A DNA stretch of 43,049 bases from positions 1-43,049 of the forward strand of contig JADGJA010000099.1 of the NCBI GenBank assembly GCA_027596035.1, given 5' to 3'. The notes beneath the pieces were generated by a model. That model saw only the letters and a list, made by a program, of their open reading frames with translations, did not search any database and was not told where the DNA came from. Every line of letters begins with the position of its first letter. Positions within the stretch are counted from its first letter, which is position 1. The translations under genes and the position numbers were made by a program. This stretch comes from Thoreauomyces humboldtii (Eukaryota; Chytridiomycota; Chytridiomycetes; Spizellomycetales; Powellomycetaceae). Of this stretch, positions 8,405 to 18,474 are shown one piece after another.

Positions 8405-10882
8405 ATGATGCTTTCGTCTCGGCGTTCCACCATCGCTCTCAGGAGGATTGCATCAACTCCTTTGTCGATACCCTCGTCGGCATGTGCTGCAGCAGGCATT
8501 CCTGGACCCAGGAGGACCCACCTTACCACTGCCGACAGGGTGAAAGCTCTGCAGCATGGTTACGCAGCTCCAAAGGCAGACCGTGTCGCGAAGCATCTTC
8601 TCGCCACTCCTCGCAACGATAGAGATCATCCTGCCGATTCCGTTGGAGATCGCCCTGTGGACAACGACAAGGCGGGTGTCCAGCCTGAGCAGGTCGAGGA
8701 CTCGGAAGCGTGGTACAACGACCCATACCTTCTCTCGGAAAAGATCGTGAAGCTGCTCGCCCGAGACGATCCGGCAGAGATCAACGAAGCCATGGACCTC
8801 GTCGATCGACATCGCGGTGCCGCCAACGCACAGGTCTACGGGGCGCTCATCGCGGGACTCGCAAAGCGAGGTCACTACAAGCTCGTCCTGAAGTGCAACA
8901 GGGACATGGTCAAACGAAGGATCGTCCCCACCCCCCAGACCCACACCGCTCTCCTGAACGCGTTCGCACAGGCGGCTGCATCCCCAGCCGGAGACGTGGC
9001 CTCTCGCACCAACCGACTCGCTGACGCCAGGCGCGTGTGGGACGAGGACCTGGAGCGTCCGTCCACGATCCATCTGAACGCCATGCTCAAGGTGTGTCTG
9101 GCATGCATCGCAGAGGGCGGCGAGGAGGTCGCCTGGGAGATCTACAGGCAGTCGGTGCCGGAGGACGGATCAAAGAGGCCGAGCGACGTACCCGCTCCCG
9201 ACATCTACACCATCACCTACATGCTGCGAATGTGCTCCGACCCGTCCGCCGTGGAAGGATCCCTGGACAACGCCATGCTGGTGTGGAAGGATGCCCTCAG
9301 GCTCGACCGCCAGGAGAGAAAAAACTCCTGTAAGTCTCGATCTGCGAGCGACATCAAGTTCGGAGCGGGAGGGGGTCCCGCACATCGACGGTTTAGGATC
9401 GACGCTCACGCCGTCTCCGCCCTCCTGCTCTGCTTCATCCGCGCATCGAAGCGAGAAGACGTGCTCGGGGCTCTCCCCATCGTGCAGGAATGGCTGGGGC
9501 TTCCGCTCACTGCTGGAGTCGACGCAACAGCAGCAGGGATCACCAAATCTTTCAGACCGGCCCGCGTGGACATCTCCACGCTTCTCTTCGGTCAGCTCAT
9601 GCATCTTGCATCCCGTCTTCGAGACCCCGATCTCGCCTTGGCATGGTTCTCGGCCCTCACGGCCCCGGCTCTGGCCGTGCAACCCGATCATGATGCCTAT
9701 TCCGTCCTAGTCGGTCTCCTCATCTCGATGGGCCGTCCCGACGACGCATGGGACATCCTCCATCCTCAGCCCACTTCCTCACTCCCCGCCCCCAGAGAAG
9801 AACATCCTGACCTCTCAATCCGTCTCATCTGCTACGTCCTCGGAACGGAACCCTCGGAACCACCGAGCACCGGCAGTCGCACCGTCCAGAAAGCCGTCTG
9901 GCTCGAGCGAGCCACCGCGCTCGTCTCGTCCCTCGACGTGACGTCCCGGATCGACCCGAAACTCGACGTCCGAGTCCCCATCAACCTCGCCGAACTCCAC
10001 GTCCATCTCCACGACCCGACCTCGGCGTTCAAGGTCCTGGACGCCCATCGCGCCAACATCCTCGACACGACGAGGAGGAAGCTCGATCGATACGTCAACG
10101 CCGGCGTTCCCGTCATCACGAAGGACGGTCGTCGTCCCACGGGTCCAGTCACGACGGCTCAGGCGAGGAGGACGGTCACGAGGGCGTTGGCCAGGAACCC
10201 CAAGCAGCAGGCGGATCTGGCGGCGAGGTTGAAGGCCCTCCATTCTTACATGGCCTTGGCGGTCGAGAGGTGCGGGGACGGACAGCCGGATTCGGTCAGG
10301 ATGGAGATGCTCGTCAGACAGTGCAAAGAGGTCATCGGGGTGTGGGATCTCTTGGCGAGGAAGATGGGGATCGTGGCAACCCGCGTCAAGGGAGAAGGGA
10401 GGGTCTCCGACGAGGAGGATGACGACGTAGATGACTTCAATGACGAGGTCGACATCGAGGAGGAACGGGATCAGGGTTACAAGGTCGTCGCTCGAGCCCC
10501 GAGATTGGACGGGAGGACGAACCTCGGACAACAACGAGAGGAGCCGAGGTTCGGATCGTTCCCACCGCATGGGTCAGCTCTTGAGCGGCGGAATGCAGCA
10601 TCCAACCCTCGGAACGGAGACCGTCCTGCGCGGAGAGGAGAACGCGAGCCTTCACGACGAACGAATAGCGTCCGTCGGAAGGATCTCTCCAGCCGCAAGA
10701 CGTACGCGGGAGACGACGGTCGTCGTTCGGCTACCTCTGTTTCTCAGCGAACACGTCAATGGGACGATGGTGGTCGTCCAGAACGAGGCGACAGGAGTGA
10801 TAGATCCAGTTCTTTCCCGCGTAATGGTGACAGACGGGATCCACGAACTCGGGGAGGCGGACAGGATCCATCATCAGCGTAG
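8405..10882 (+). CDS. Mitochondrial pentatricopeptide repeat (PPR) protein
   Basis: A single-exon gene of 825 residues, probably an organelle RNA-binding protein. The first ATG, at 8405, opens a sequence rich in Arg, Ser and Ala without acidic residues (MMLSSRRSTIALRRIAS), typical of a mitochondrial presequence. PPR-like helical pairs follow: VYGALIAGLAKRGHYKLVLK, IHLNAMLKVCLACIAEG, IYTITYMLRMCSDP, and LMHLASRLRDPDLALAWFSA followed by YSVLVGLLISMGRPDDAWDI. An acidic stretch (DEEDDDVDDFNDEVD) leads to a disordered Arg/Asp/Ser-rich tail with several NGDR and RRD motifs, which may help bind RNA. Its exact RNA target cannot be told from sequence. It is convergent with the mitochondrial helicase gene, 209 bp apart. 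A GTAAGT at 9330 is not a used donor, because splicing there would break the frame. Confidence 0.75.
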   Translation: MMLSSRRSTIALRRIASTPLSIPSSACAAAGIPGPRRTHLTTADRVKALQHGYAAPKADRVAKHLLATPRNDRDHPADSVGDRPVDNDKAGVQPEQVEDSEAWYNDPYLLSEKIVKLLARDDPAEINEAMDLVDRHRGAANAQVYGALIAGLAKRGHYKLVLKCNRDMVKRRIVPTPQTHTALLNAFAQAAASPAGDVASRTNRLADARRVWDEDLERPSTIHLNAMLKVCLACIAEGGEEVAWEIYRQSVPEDGSKRPSDVPAPDIYTITYMLRMCSDPSAVEGSLDNAMLVWKDALRLDRQERKNSCKSRSASDIKFGAGGGPAHRRFRIDAHAVSALLLCFIRASKREDVLGALPIVQEWLGLPLTAGVDATAAGITKSFRPARVDISTLLFGQLMHLASRLRDPDLALAWFSALTAPALAVQPDHDAYSVLVGLLISMGRPDDAWDILHPQPTSSLPAPREEHPDLSIRLICYVLGTEPSEPPSTGSRTVQKAVWLERATALVSSLDVTSRIDPKLDVRVPINLAELHVHLHDPTSAFKVLDAHRANILDTTRRKLDRYVNAGVPVITKDGRRPTGPVTTAQARRTVTRALARNPKQQADLAARLKALHSYMALAVERCGDGQPDSVRMEMLVRQCKEVIGVWDLLARKMGIVATRVKGEGRVSDEEDDDVDDFNDEVDIEEERDQGYKVVARAPRLDGRTNLGQQREEPRFGSFPPHGSALERRNAASNPRNGDRPARRGEREPSRRTNSVRRKDLSSRKTYAGDDGRRSATSVSQRTRQWDDGGRPERGDRSDRSSSFPRNGDRRDPRTRGGGQDPSSA

Positions 10883-11091
10883 TCGGTGGCAGCTTCTCTC
10901 TATTTATCATATAATGCTTTCCTGTGTGTACCTGCAAGTGTTTTTATCTCTCAGCTAAAGTGACTAGAACCCATGACGATCCAAAACAAAAAAAAGAAGG
11001 CGCAACGATACGCGATGGAACAGATAACACATTGCATACGCGTTTTCCCTGACGCCCATCCGAGGTGCTTCGAGGGGGGGTATATCCTCTC

Positions 11092-13189
11092 CTACTTTCC
11101 CGATTCTAGCTTTATCCTCAAAAGATGATACAACCCCTTCATCCTGTCCTCGAACCTCGACCCTCCGACCAACACGATGGCCTGTCCCTCCCTCCCGTTT
11201 CGCCCAGTCCGACCCGCCATGTGGACATAGCTGGCAGGGGAGCTCGGCGGTCCCAACACGAAGACGTGGGTCGCGTTCGGAAGGTCGAGACCACGAGCCT
11301 CGTACTCTGTCAACACCATGAGCCGTCTCTGTCCGGACAGGAAGGTCGCGAACGGACGAGGGGTCCCGTGTCCCTTGTACCTGGCGATGGGACTTTGGGT
11401 GGCATCGTAGACGTCTCCACCGCTCCGGACGCCTCCGTCGATGCCGACCACGTCTTCGTCCGAGTGAGGTTCCGAGTCTCCTTCCTCTGCTTCCGCTACG
11501 GCGTCGTCCCAAGGAGGAGGAGGGGAAGAGCTGGACTCGGTCATGGTGTGTCGTTCGTAGTCGACAAAGTTCATGAGTCTCTCGGGTTTAAGCCCCAGCT
11601 CTCCGAGTCGGTCGACCAGGTCCTGCTGGGATACAGAGGAATGGACGAACACGAGACCGCTCGTGACGTCCTCGTCGTGACAGATGCGGGCGATGGTTTC
11701 GAGAATGGCATCGCTAGCGTCCGGCAGTGCGGGAGCGTGGACTCGGGGAGTCGACGGTGGCGATGATGGCGGTGACGATGTGTCCGCTTCCTTATTCTTG
11801 ACGTGCGTATTTTCGGGTGCGGAACAAGTGGGATCGAGGAGTGACGGCATTCCCGACAGTGACTCGGAGGTGAAATCCTCCAAGTCGCCCGTTTGTTGCA
11901 GTAGGGACGACGCTCCCATCTCGTTGAACACCAAGCACCGGTGTTTGATTCCAGAGGGAGTGGTAGTTCTTCCCTTCATGTCCAGCAGCACCGGATCCTT
12001 CAGCCACGCTTTGAACTTGGCCAGGTCCCGGCGGAGGGGATTGTTGAGGGTAGCCGAACAAGCGATTACCTGCATGCGTCGAGCGGCAGGATCCAGCGTC
12101 GGATCGTTCTTCACGACATGCGCCTTTCGGTATCCAGTTCGACCCGTCGATCTCGTTCGGGTAGCATCCTTCATGGCGGCAGTCCGATCGGCGATGAGCT
12201 TAGCGAGTAGCGTCTCGCCGGCGAGCGGGTGAACTAACCGCTTGAACCTTACGTTGACGGTACCATAGCGTTCGTTGGCAGTGACGAGTCTGTCCACCTC
12301 GTCGAGCACCAGCATCTGAATGCGACTGGCGTCGAACGCCTTCCGCTCGTACAATGCCAATAGTCTTACCGGTGTACCGATCAGTATCCTCGGAACCGTC
12401 TCCTTCAACTGCTCGGCCTGCCTATCCTCCTCCACTCCGTTGATGCAACATTGCACGAGTTTAGCATAATCTTCGGGCTTGACTTTCTGTGAAAGATCCC
12501 TTATCCAGGTAGTGAGTTGGATGGCGAGTTCCCGGGTCGGGACCATGATGAGCGTGTTGATGTAGCGCTGGGAGTGTAGTTTTCCCGACGGCGTGGGAAG
12601 AGAGAGCGTAGGTTGAGGTTTGCTGAGTACGGCGGTCACGAGACCCAACGACTTCCCGGTTCCCGTCACGTCCTTCAAAAAGATGTCCGAGTGACTCAAC
12701 GCGACAGGAAGGAAGGCGCGCTGGGATTCGGAGGGGACTGTTGCTTTGAAAACATCCTGAAGTGCCCGCGAGATGCCTGCGGGTACTCCGAGCGTGCGGA
12801 AGGTTATTTCAGCCTGTAAGGTCGGCGTGGTCAGTCTCAGCTTGCGCGACGAGTTTCAACTATTCTGAGCATACCTCGTTCCCGAGCAACCCCAGCTGTG
12901 GTTTGACCACATTATCTTGGGAGTGGGCCCTGGGAGCATGGCTGAGATCAGTGCGACCGGTCTCCTCTGCGGCGTGGAGAAGAGCATTCTTTCGTCTCTT
13001 GGCCAGCCACGCTGCGAGCTTTGCCTTGTGCCGTGGATCGGACGACGTGGAGGCGGTGGCGAGGTTTCTCGCTGAATTTGGGCTATGGGAAGCGATGGCT
13101 GCGGAGGTGGCTTGATACATGCATACCGAAGCTGCGAATCTCACGTGTAGGCTCTTCCGTGCAAGGCTTCCCGATATCCGTGGCAGCAT
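11092..13189 (-). CDS. Mitochondrial DEAD-box ATP-dependent RNA helicase (DEVD variant)
   Basis: An RNA helicase of 678 residues in two exons, 13189-12875 and 12813-11092, joined in phase 0. The start MLPRISGSLARKSLHVRF has the character of a mitochondrial presequence. Helicase motifs occur in order: Q-motif region (PSESQRAFLPVAL), motif I (VTGTGKS), Ia (PTRELAIQ), Ib (GTPVRL), II (DEVD), III (SAT), IV (VFVHSS), V (ARGLD) and VI (HMAGRTGRNG). Motif II reads DEVD rather than DEAD. Between motifs IV and V lies an acidic, serine-rich insertion (SSSPPPPWDDAVAEAEEGD). The opening of the core (LKDVTGTGKS) resembles the Mss116-like mitochondrial group, with roles in organelle intron splicing or ribosome assembly, but the exact orthologue is unclear. 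It is divergent from the PIH1 gene across 204 bp. Confidence 0.88.
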
Positions 13190-13393
13190 TGCGTTGAGGG
13201 TTCCGACCGAAATGTGTGTGTGCGTGTGTGTGCATGGCAGCGGGAAGCGGTGTGCGTGTGTCTCGTTCGGAAAACGCGAAGAAAGGAGGCGCAGCACTTG
13301 ATGGCACACGCCGTCCGCACAAACTTGTGCGCAGTCTCTCCGCTTCCCACCAATATAGGCTTCGCCGATAACCCTTTGTCCATCCCTACAGTC
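13190..13393. promoter_or_regulatory. Probable shared promoter, helicase and PIH1 genes
   Basis: This 204-bp gap lies between two divergent start codons, so both core promoters must lie in it or overlap neighbouring transcribed sequence. It contains a GT-rich tract (TGTGTGTGTGCGTGTGTGTG, about 13211-13232). No specific factor site can be assigned. Confidence 0.5.
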
Positions 13394-14749
13394 ATGGCAG
13401 TCGATGCCATCATGGAGAACGCTGGGAACATGTGGAAGGCGCTGGACGACATGTACACGAAAAATCCTGAAGTAATGTTCTGTGCTACGGCTTTCTGTCG
13501 GACACCTGACTGACATTTTCCCAACCGTTCAGGAGTACAAAGAGTTCATGGAAAAGATCGGAAAGGAGGCCATCAAAGAGGGACTACATCCTCTCTCTAA
13601 TGAGCGTCGATCGCGGCCTGTCAGAGGAGCCTACCGCCTTGCTTGTCAGGGAACAAAAAAGAAGGGAACATCGACACACTTTGTCAACCTGTGCGAGAGC
13701 GACAATATCACTCAGCCCAGGGTAGAGGACCGCATCACTGTGGTGGTGTCCAAAGCGCGGTTTTCTAAGGGAGATGGTGAGCTGGCGCTGGGTCCTGTGG
13801 AGAGTGCTCGAAATCCTAACAGCAAGTTGCCTGCACCTCCAGACGGGATGGCATACCATGTATACGATGCGGTGGTACATAACTCCATCATAAAGGAGGC
13901 GCGAGCAGACGCTTCCTTTCGAGGCAATCTCATCGAGCTTGCAGTGGGTTGCATCGAGGAATCCTTCGAAGTCACCATCAATCGAAAAGGTACGCTTCGA
14001 CAGGTCGTTCATGTCATGCCCTTGGTCATCTTTACCTACAAAGCATCTTCACCATCATCAACAGACATCCAGATCACAGAGGACGCATACAAAGATCCAT
14101 ATGGCTGGGACGATGATGGACGACCGTTGGACAAAGCGCCGCCTCCCAAACATGCTGCCCCGACCGCAGTCCCGCTGGACATTCCAAATATGACACCCGG
14201 AGCACTGCTATCCCAGCTGCATACGGAGACCTCGGCAACGGCGGCGGAAAGCACCTCCGGAAACGAAGAGGACACCGAGCTCCCCAATCTGGTGCTACCG
14301 AATCGATCCGCACCTCCTCGACAGGGCGCCATCCTCGAACTGAAACCGGATGGGAAGCCAAAGATGGCACCCTCTCGGGAAATCCTTGATGGGAGAGGAA
14401 AGAGCCAAATCACTGCATCAGAGCAATCGCGGCAGACAGAACCCGTCTACAAATCCGCATGCAAGAATGGAATGTGGGTAGTCGAGGTTCATTTGCCAGA
14501 CGTGGTGGGTTACCTGCAGTTGATAACCTAAGCCACCTGAACGATCCCTCACCATCCATCTTTCCGGCTCAGCGCTCCGCTCTCCAAATCAATGCATCGG
14601 TGGAGGATGATTGCTTTGAAGTCACAACGCCACGGTTTCGAATGCAGACACGGATACATGAAAGCGCCCTCACGGATCGACTCAGGTGTCGGTTCCTGAC
14701 TCGTTGTCAGACATTACAAGCATTCTGTCCCATTTCCGATGGGAAATAG
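13394..14749 (+). CDS. PIH1: PIH1 domain protein (R2TP component, Pih1/Nop17-like)
   Basis: PIH1 proteins are adaptors of the R2TP complex, linking Hsp90 to the Rvb1/Rvb2 ATPases for assembly of snoRNPs, RNA polymerase and PI3K-like kinases. Exons are 13394-13471, 13533-14504 and 14573-14749, all joined in phase 0, giving 408 residues. The PIH1 core is recognisable: KKGTSTHFVNLCESDNITQP, then MAYHVYDAVVHNSIIKEA and FRGNLIELAVGCIEESF. A Pro-rich linker follows, and a CS-like C-terminus begins WVVEVHLPDV, continuing across the last intron as RSALQINASVEDDCFEV. The rest of the CS domain is not evident before the stop, so the 3' end may be misjudged or the domain shortened. The start MAVDAIMENAGNMWKAL is the first ATG of the first exon. 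Confidence 0.8.
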
Positions 14750-14925
14750 ATGATTGAGTTGATGCACGGCTATCTGGTGCAGACCTTTTGGTTGGACAGC
14801 AACCATTTTTTTGTCCGAGAGGAACGGACGAGCAGATGACGTTTTTGCAGGCGAACGGAGAGAGGGGTGCGGGCACAGCACAACACACTCTCGGCACCGG
14901 TACTTTACAAACGCCAAGGACGAGA

Positions 14926-17146
14926 ATGCCTTCCGCCACCACGACAGATGAACCAGGGGACTCTCTGCCTGTCCAGTCTCAGTCCTCAGAGTCCACCCTT
15001 CGTGCCGCCGTCGAGCAGATAAATCTGGGAAACGTCAACAGCGAAAAGTTCGACCTTTCCTTGCAGACTATAAACCTTGCGCTCGAAGGTGCGGGATTCC
15101 CACCAAGAGATCCCAGGGACGGCTTGATCTTCCCTTTGCTAAGTCTCTTTGACGAACGGCAGGCCGAAACGCCAATGAAATCGCAGCCTTTCAGTCAACT
15201 CACAATGTCGCTCCTGGCATCTTCCTGGGGCTCTTGCCGTACGTCAGCGAGGACGAGGACAGCGTGCGAACAGTCTCCAGGATCGTCGAAAAGCTACTCG
15301 CACCGCTTTCCTTTGCTGACGTTCGGGACGGCTATGGGGTAGGCGAGGACATTGCAACGGGGAGGTGCTTCACTTGCCCACCAGCCTTATCAGCCTTCGA
15401 TTCTCGTGCGTGCGTAGATGGTGATCTTGGAAGGACTCGGGCATCCCAGTGGTCATGTTCGCAATCTGGCAATCGAAGCTTTGGAGAAGGCACCAAGGGA
15501 GGACGGCGGTCTTGAAGCATTGGTGAGTCCTCAATGGCTCAACGTAGGTCTGCGAAGCCTATCTAACCTCTTTGGGCAGATACAGTCAGATTTCTTGGTA
15601 CCGTTGTTGGAGTGCCTGAATTTTCCAGACGTGGCCGTTGCACAACGTGTGGAAGCGCTGACGTGCAAGGTGCGAACGTTAGCTACATTTCTTTTTTAAT
15701 TGTCCCACACTGCACTGGGACTGACTCTGAATTTGTCCTGCTGCTTTCAGATAGCCAGATCGCAGCAAGGGCTCGACCTTCTTCTTGGAGCGGACGGTGT
15801 ATCCGTACTTGCCGGACTTGCAGAGTCGTCTGAAGTCGTTCGATTTCGCGTATATCAGCTAGCCATCCGTGTCTCGGAGGTATCGCCAATGGCGCGGACA
15901 GCTTGTCAGAAGTCGGAGCTTCTGAGAGCCCTGGGCGACGAACTATACGACAACACGGACGTGCTCGCAAGACTAAACGTGGTTCAGGTGTTCACAACGG
16001 TATGAGCGCTTTCAATTTATGGAATCGCACGTCGGATTGCGACTGAAATTGGTGGTGTCACAGCTAGCAGAAACGGACGCGGGCTTCAGTTTTCTTGAGG
16101 ATATGGAGGTTGTTGCCCAACTTGCGGCGTTATTGAGAACACCTGCAGACGACATCGATGATGTTCTTCTTGCTGGAGCTGTGATCAAGTTTTTCGGTCA
16201 GATTGCAGCAACACGGGTATTTGTTTTTCTTTCCTGCGAGCTCTCTTTTCTGACATCTATGCTAATTCCTTTCGAATGCTTAGCCTTCAGATTTCATTGC
16301 CTCGTGTCGCAAACATAATCTGCTTGGTCTGTTGCATATCCAGCTTACGGGTGATCGGCCGGATCTTCGAGTGAGAGAGCCTCTCAATGGTACGATCGGA
16401 TTCCCGATTCGCTGATGCGATATTTTTTTTTCCAGGAAGCGGTAGTTATTGCTATCGGAAACATCGGTGCCACACCCGCGGGTTTGGCGCTTCTCGACGC
16501 CGAGAAAACGCTGCTGGCCAGCTTCCTCGACCTCGCCCGTCCATCTACTGGCGACCTGAAGGTGGCGATCATGCAATCAGCATCCTGCTTGATCGGAGTG
16601 GTCCACACCTCGGAATACCCAGGTCTCTCCGACGTTTCACACCGCGTATTCGTCGAGACTGCAGGTCAGATCCCTTGGTCTGATTCGCGCGTCGGGCGCA
16701 GTAATTGGTACTCACAGATCCGATATCTGCAGGACCGACTGGCTCGGTTCAGAACCTCCTGCGCTACGCCAAGGGAGCCTTCTTGGAACCACGCATCGCG
16801 GCGTGCGCCATGTTGAAGGCCTCTGCCATGCACGCTTGGGGGCTGCACGAGGTCAACGTGAACTATGACTTGGTCGTCTTCCTGATGGACAGGATGAGCG
16901 AATCGGATGCCATCGTGAAGGTACGTTGCTGGTTTCCCTCATTCGATTTGAACCCCGCTGTCCATTTGCCCCTTTCTCATCTCCTGTATCCAGGAATGGA
17001 AGTTCAGCATCGTACAGCAGTACCTTGCCCACCCACAGTCGGCCACGTTGCTGGAGGAGAACATCCTGACGCGGTTCCGGAATTACGTTCGGGAGGGTCC
17101 GTTCCACAGGGAGATTGCACCCGTGGTGGCTTTCGCGTCGGGCTGA
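14926..17146 (+). CDS. 26S proteasome assembly chaperone PSMD5/Hsm3-like, one frame break
   Basis: PSMD5 (S5b, yeast Hsm3) is an ARM/HEAT solenoid that binds the Rpt1 region and helps assemble the proteasome base. Nine exons are 14926-15338, 15418-15522, 15580-15669, 15751-15999, 16064-16216, 16284-16370, 16436-16664, 16733-16920 and 16994-17146. Helical repeats include FLGLLPYVSEDEDSV, HVRNLAIEALEKA, LNVVQVFTTLAETDAGFSFL, EAVVIAIGNIGATPAGLALL and QNLLRYAKGAFLEPRIAACA. All junctions are in phase except inside the first exon, where the frame shifts near 15166-15173 (LFDERQAE, then NANEIAAF) at a short A run. With one base allowed there the protein is 555 residues, close to the family length. 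The start at 14926 is the most likely; an in-frame ATG at 14836 is possible. Tandem with PIH1, 176 bp apart. Confidence 0.85.
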
Positions 17147-17571
17147 GTGTCAAATCAAGTTTTGAAAGAGTTGTCTTTACGAAGCATTTTAAGGAGAGTC
17201 ATGCTGCTCGCTGTTGCGCCCTAGACCAGTGACCGTCCGTGACATGGTAGGATTGATCTCCTGAATTGTTATCGCTTTCACCGACACTCAAGTGGTTTCA
17301 TGACTGTGACGAGTTTTAATGTAATGACAAAACGAGGAACGCAACATCACACTACGCTAAGCTAATGCAATGACCTCTCTAACATACACATTCTTCTTCC
17401 AGCTGGCACCCTTGGTCCCCAGAGATGTGGTGCAAGACCACCTGCGATGAGGAACGTCAGCAGACGGTGAGATGCGCACTTGTGGAAGCATATGCTTCGA
17501 ACTTAAAAGGGGCGGGCCGAAGTGGGCAAAGCGGCGGAGCGACGAGACAGTTTCGTCGCTCTGCCCGATGC
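17147..17571. other. Convergent intergenic region, PSMD5 and HAAO 3' ends
   Basis: These 425 bases lie between facing stop codons. I see no gene, only presumed 3' untranslated sequence of both neighbours. Confidence 0.5.
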
Positions 17572-18199
17572 TCACTTGCGCGGGTTCACATGTTGGCATT
17601 TGCGACATGTTCGGAGTTCCTGGTCACCGTAGTATCGCTCGATCACCGGTTTGAGCTGGGTTCCCAGGTCCGTGCAGTGGAACGACTCTTCGTACACGAT
17701 CTCCTTGCAGCCCTCGCAATACCAACGAAGGCGGTCTATGGCGAAAAGAAGGACATCGTGAGATGCCGCGTCCCGACTCTCCTTCTTTTTTCGTTTTTTT
17801 TTTCTTCTTCCAAGATCATCGATTTCGTGGGGTTCACTCACCGACGGACCCAACCGGCCTCTTCCTCTCCACGACCAGACCGATGGTGTCGGCGTAACGT
17901 ATCGGGTTGTGGGGCGTGTTGGCGGGAAGCAGGAACATGCAACCCTCGTCGATGTCGATGTCCTGAGTCTCGCCCTCGTCGTCGACGACGACCCTGAGTA
18001 GCATGGGACCCTTGTGCTGGTAGAACCACTCCTCCGTCTCGTTCACGTGAAAGTCGGTCCGAGCGTTGGGACCTCCCACGGCCATGACGGTGAAGTCGGC
18101 CGTGTTGTACAGACAGAAGTTGTTGACTGGCGGTTGCAGCTTGTCTGCGTTTTCGGCTAGCCACTTTGGAAAGTTGAGTGGTGGGAGGAGTGGTGTCAT
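17572..18199 (-). CDS. BNA1: 3-hydroxyanthranilate 3,4-dioxygenase
   Basis: A cytosolic iron enzyme that opens the ring of 3-hydroxyanthranilate, giving the precursor of quinolinate in de novo NAD synthesis from tryptophan. Exons are 18199-17842 and 17735-17572; the join GTC G|AC gives SVDRLRWYC and a protein of 173 residues, the usual length. Iron ligands are visible: His and Glu in [13 protein letters not shown] and His in [10 protein letters not shown]. Substrate-binding Arg lies in [10 protein letters not shown]. The C-terminus has two CxxC pairs (WYCEGC and TCRKC), the rubredoxin-like metal site of bacterial and fungal forms. The start [20 protein letters not shown] matches the family N-terminus. 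The frame stays open upstream, with in-frame ATGs as far as 18694, but that part is low-complexity Pro/Ser sequence and overlaps the divergent neighbour. The 106-nt intron is one of the longer ones here. Confidence 0.95.
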
Positions 18200-18474
18200 C
18201 TTGCGTCGAGGGGATGCGATGGGTCGAGTTGGGGTCGGAGTAAGAGGAGGAGGAGGAGGAGCGTCGTGGGAGTGCGCGGGAAGACTCAAAGATTTGATTT
18301 CTGGAGTCAACGGTGGAGACGGTTGAAGGAAGACGGTGGTAGGTGCTTCTGCAGAGAAGTCTTGAGCGCGTGTCGAAGTGATCATTGCTTGCCGAGATGG
18401 GGTCATGTAAGTGCCGAGGAAAATGGGATGGGGGGGAAACGTATCGGAACGTTCCCAAACAATATGCAAGCACG

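Noticed and set aside
9330..9396. GTAAGT...TTTAG intron inside the PPR gene
   Set aside because: It is 67 nt and would break a frame that is otherwise open and consistent on both sides.
13211..13310. Upstream ATGs extending the PIH1 frame leftwards
   Set aside because: The sequence is GT-repeat-derived (Val/Cys-rich) and overlaps the divergent helicase start region. The ATG at 13394 fits the family.
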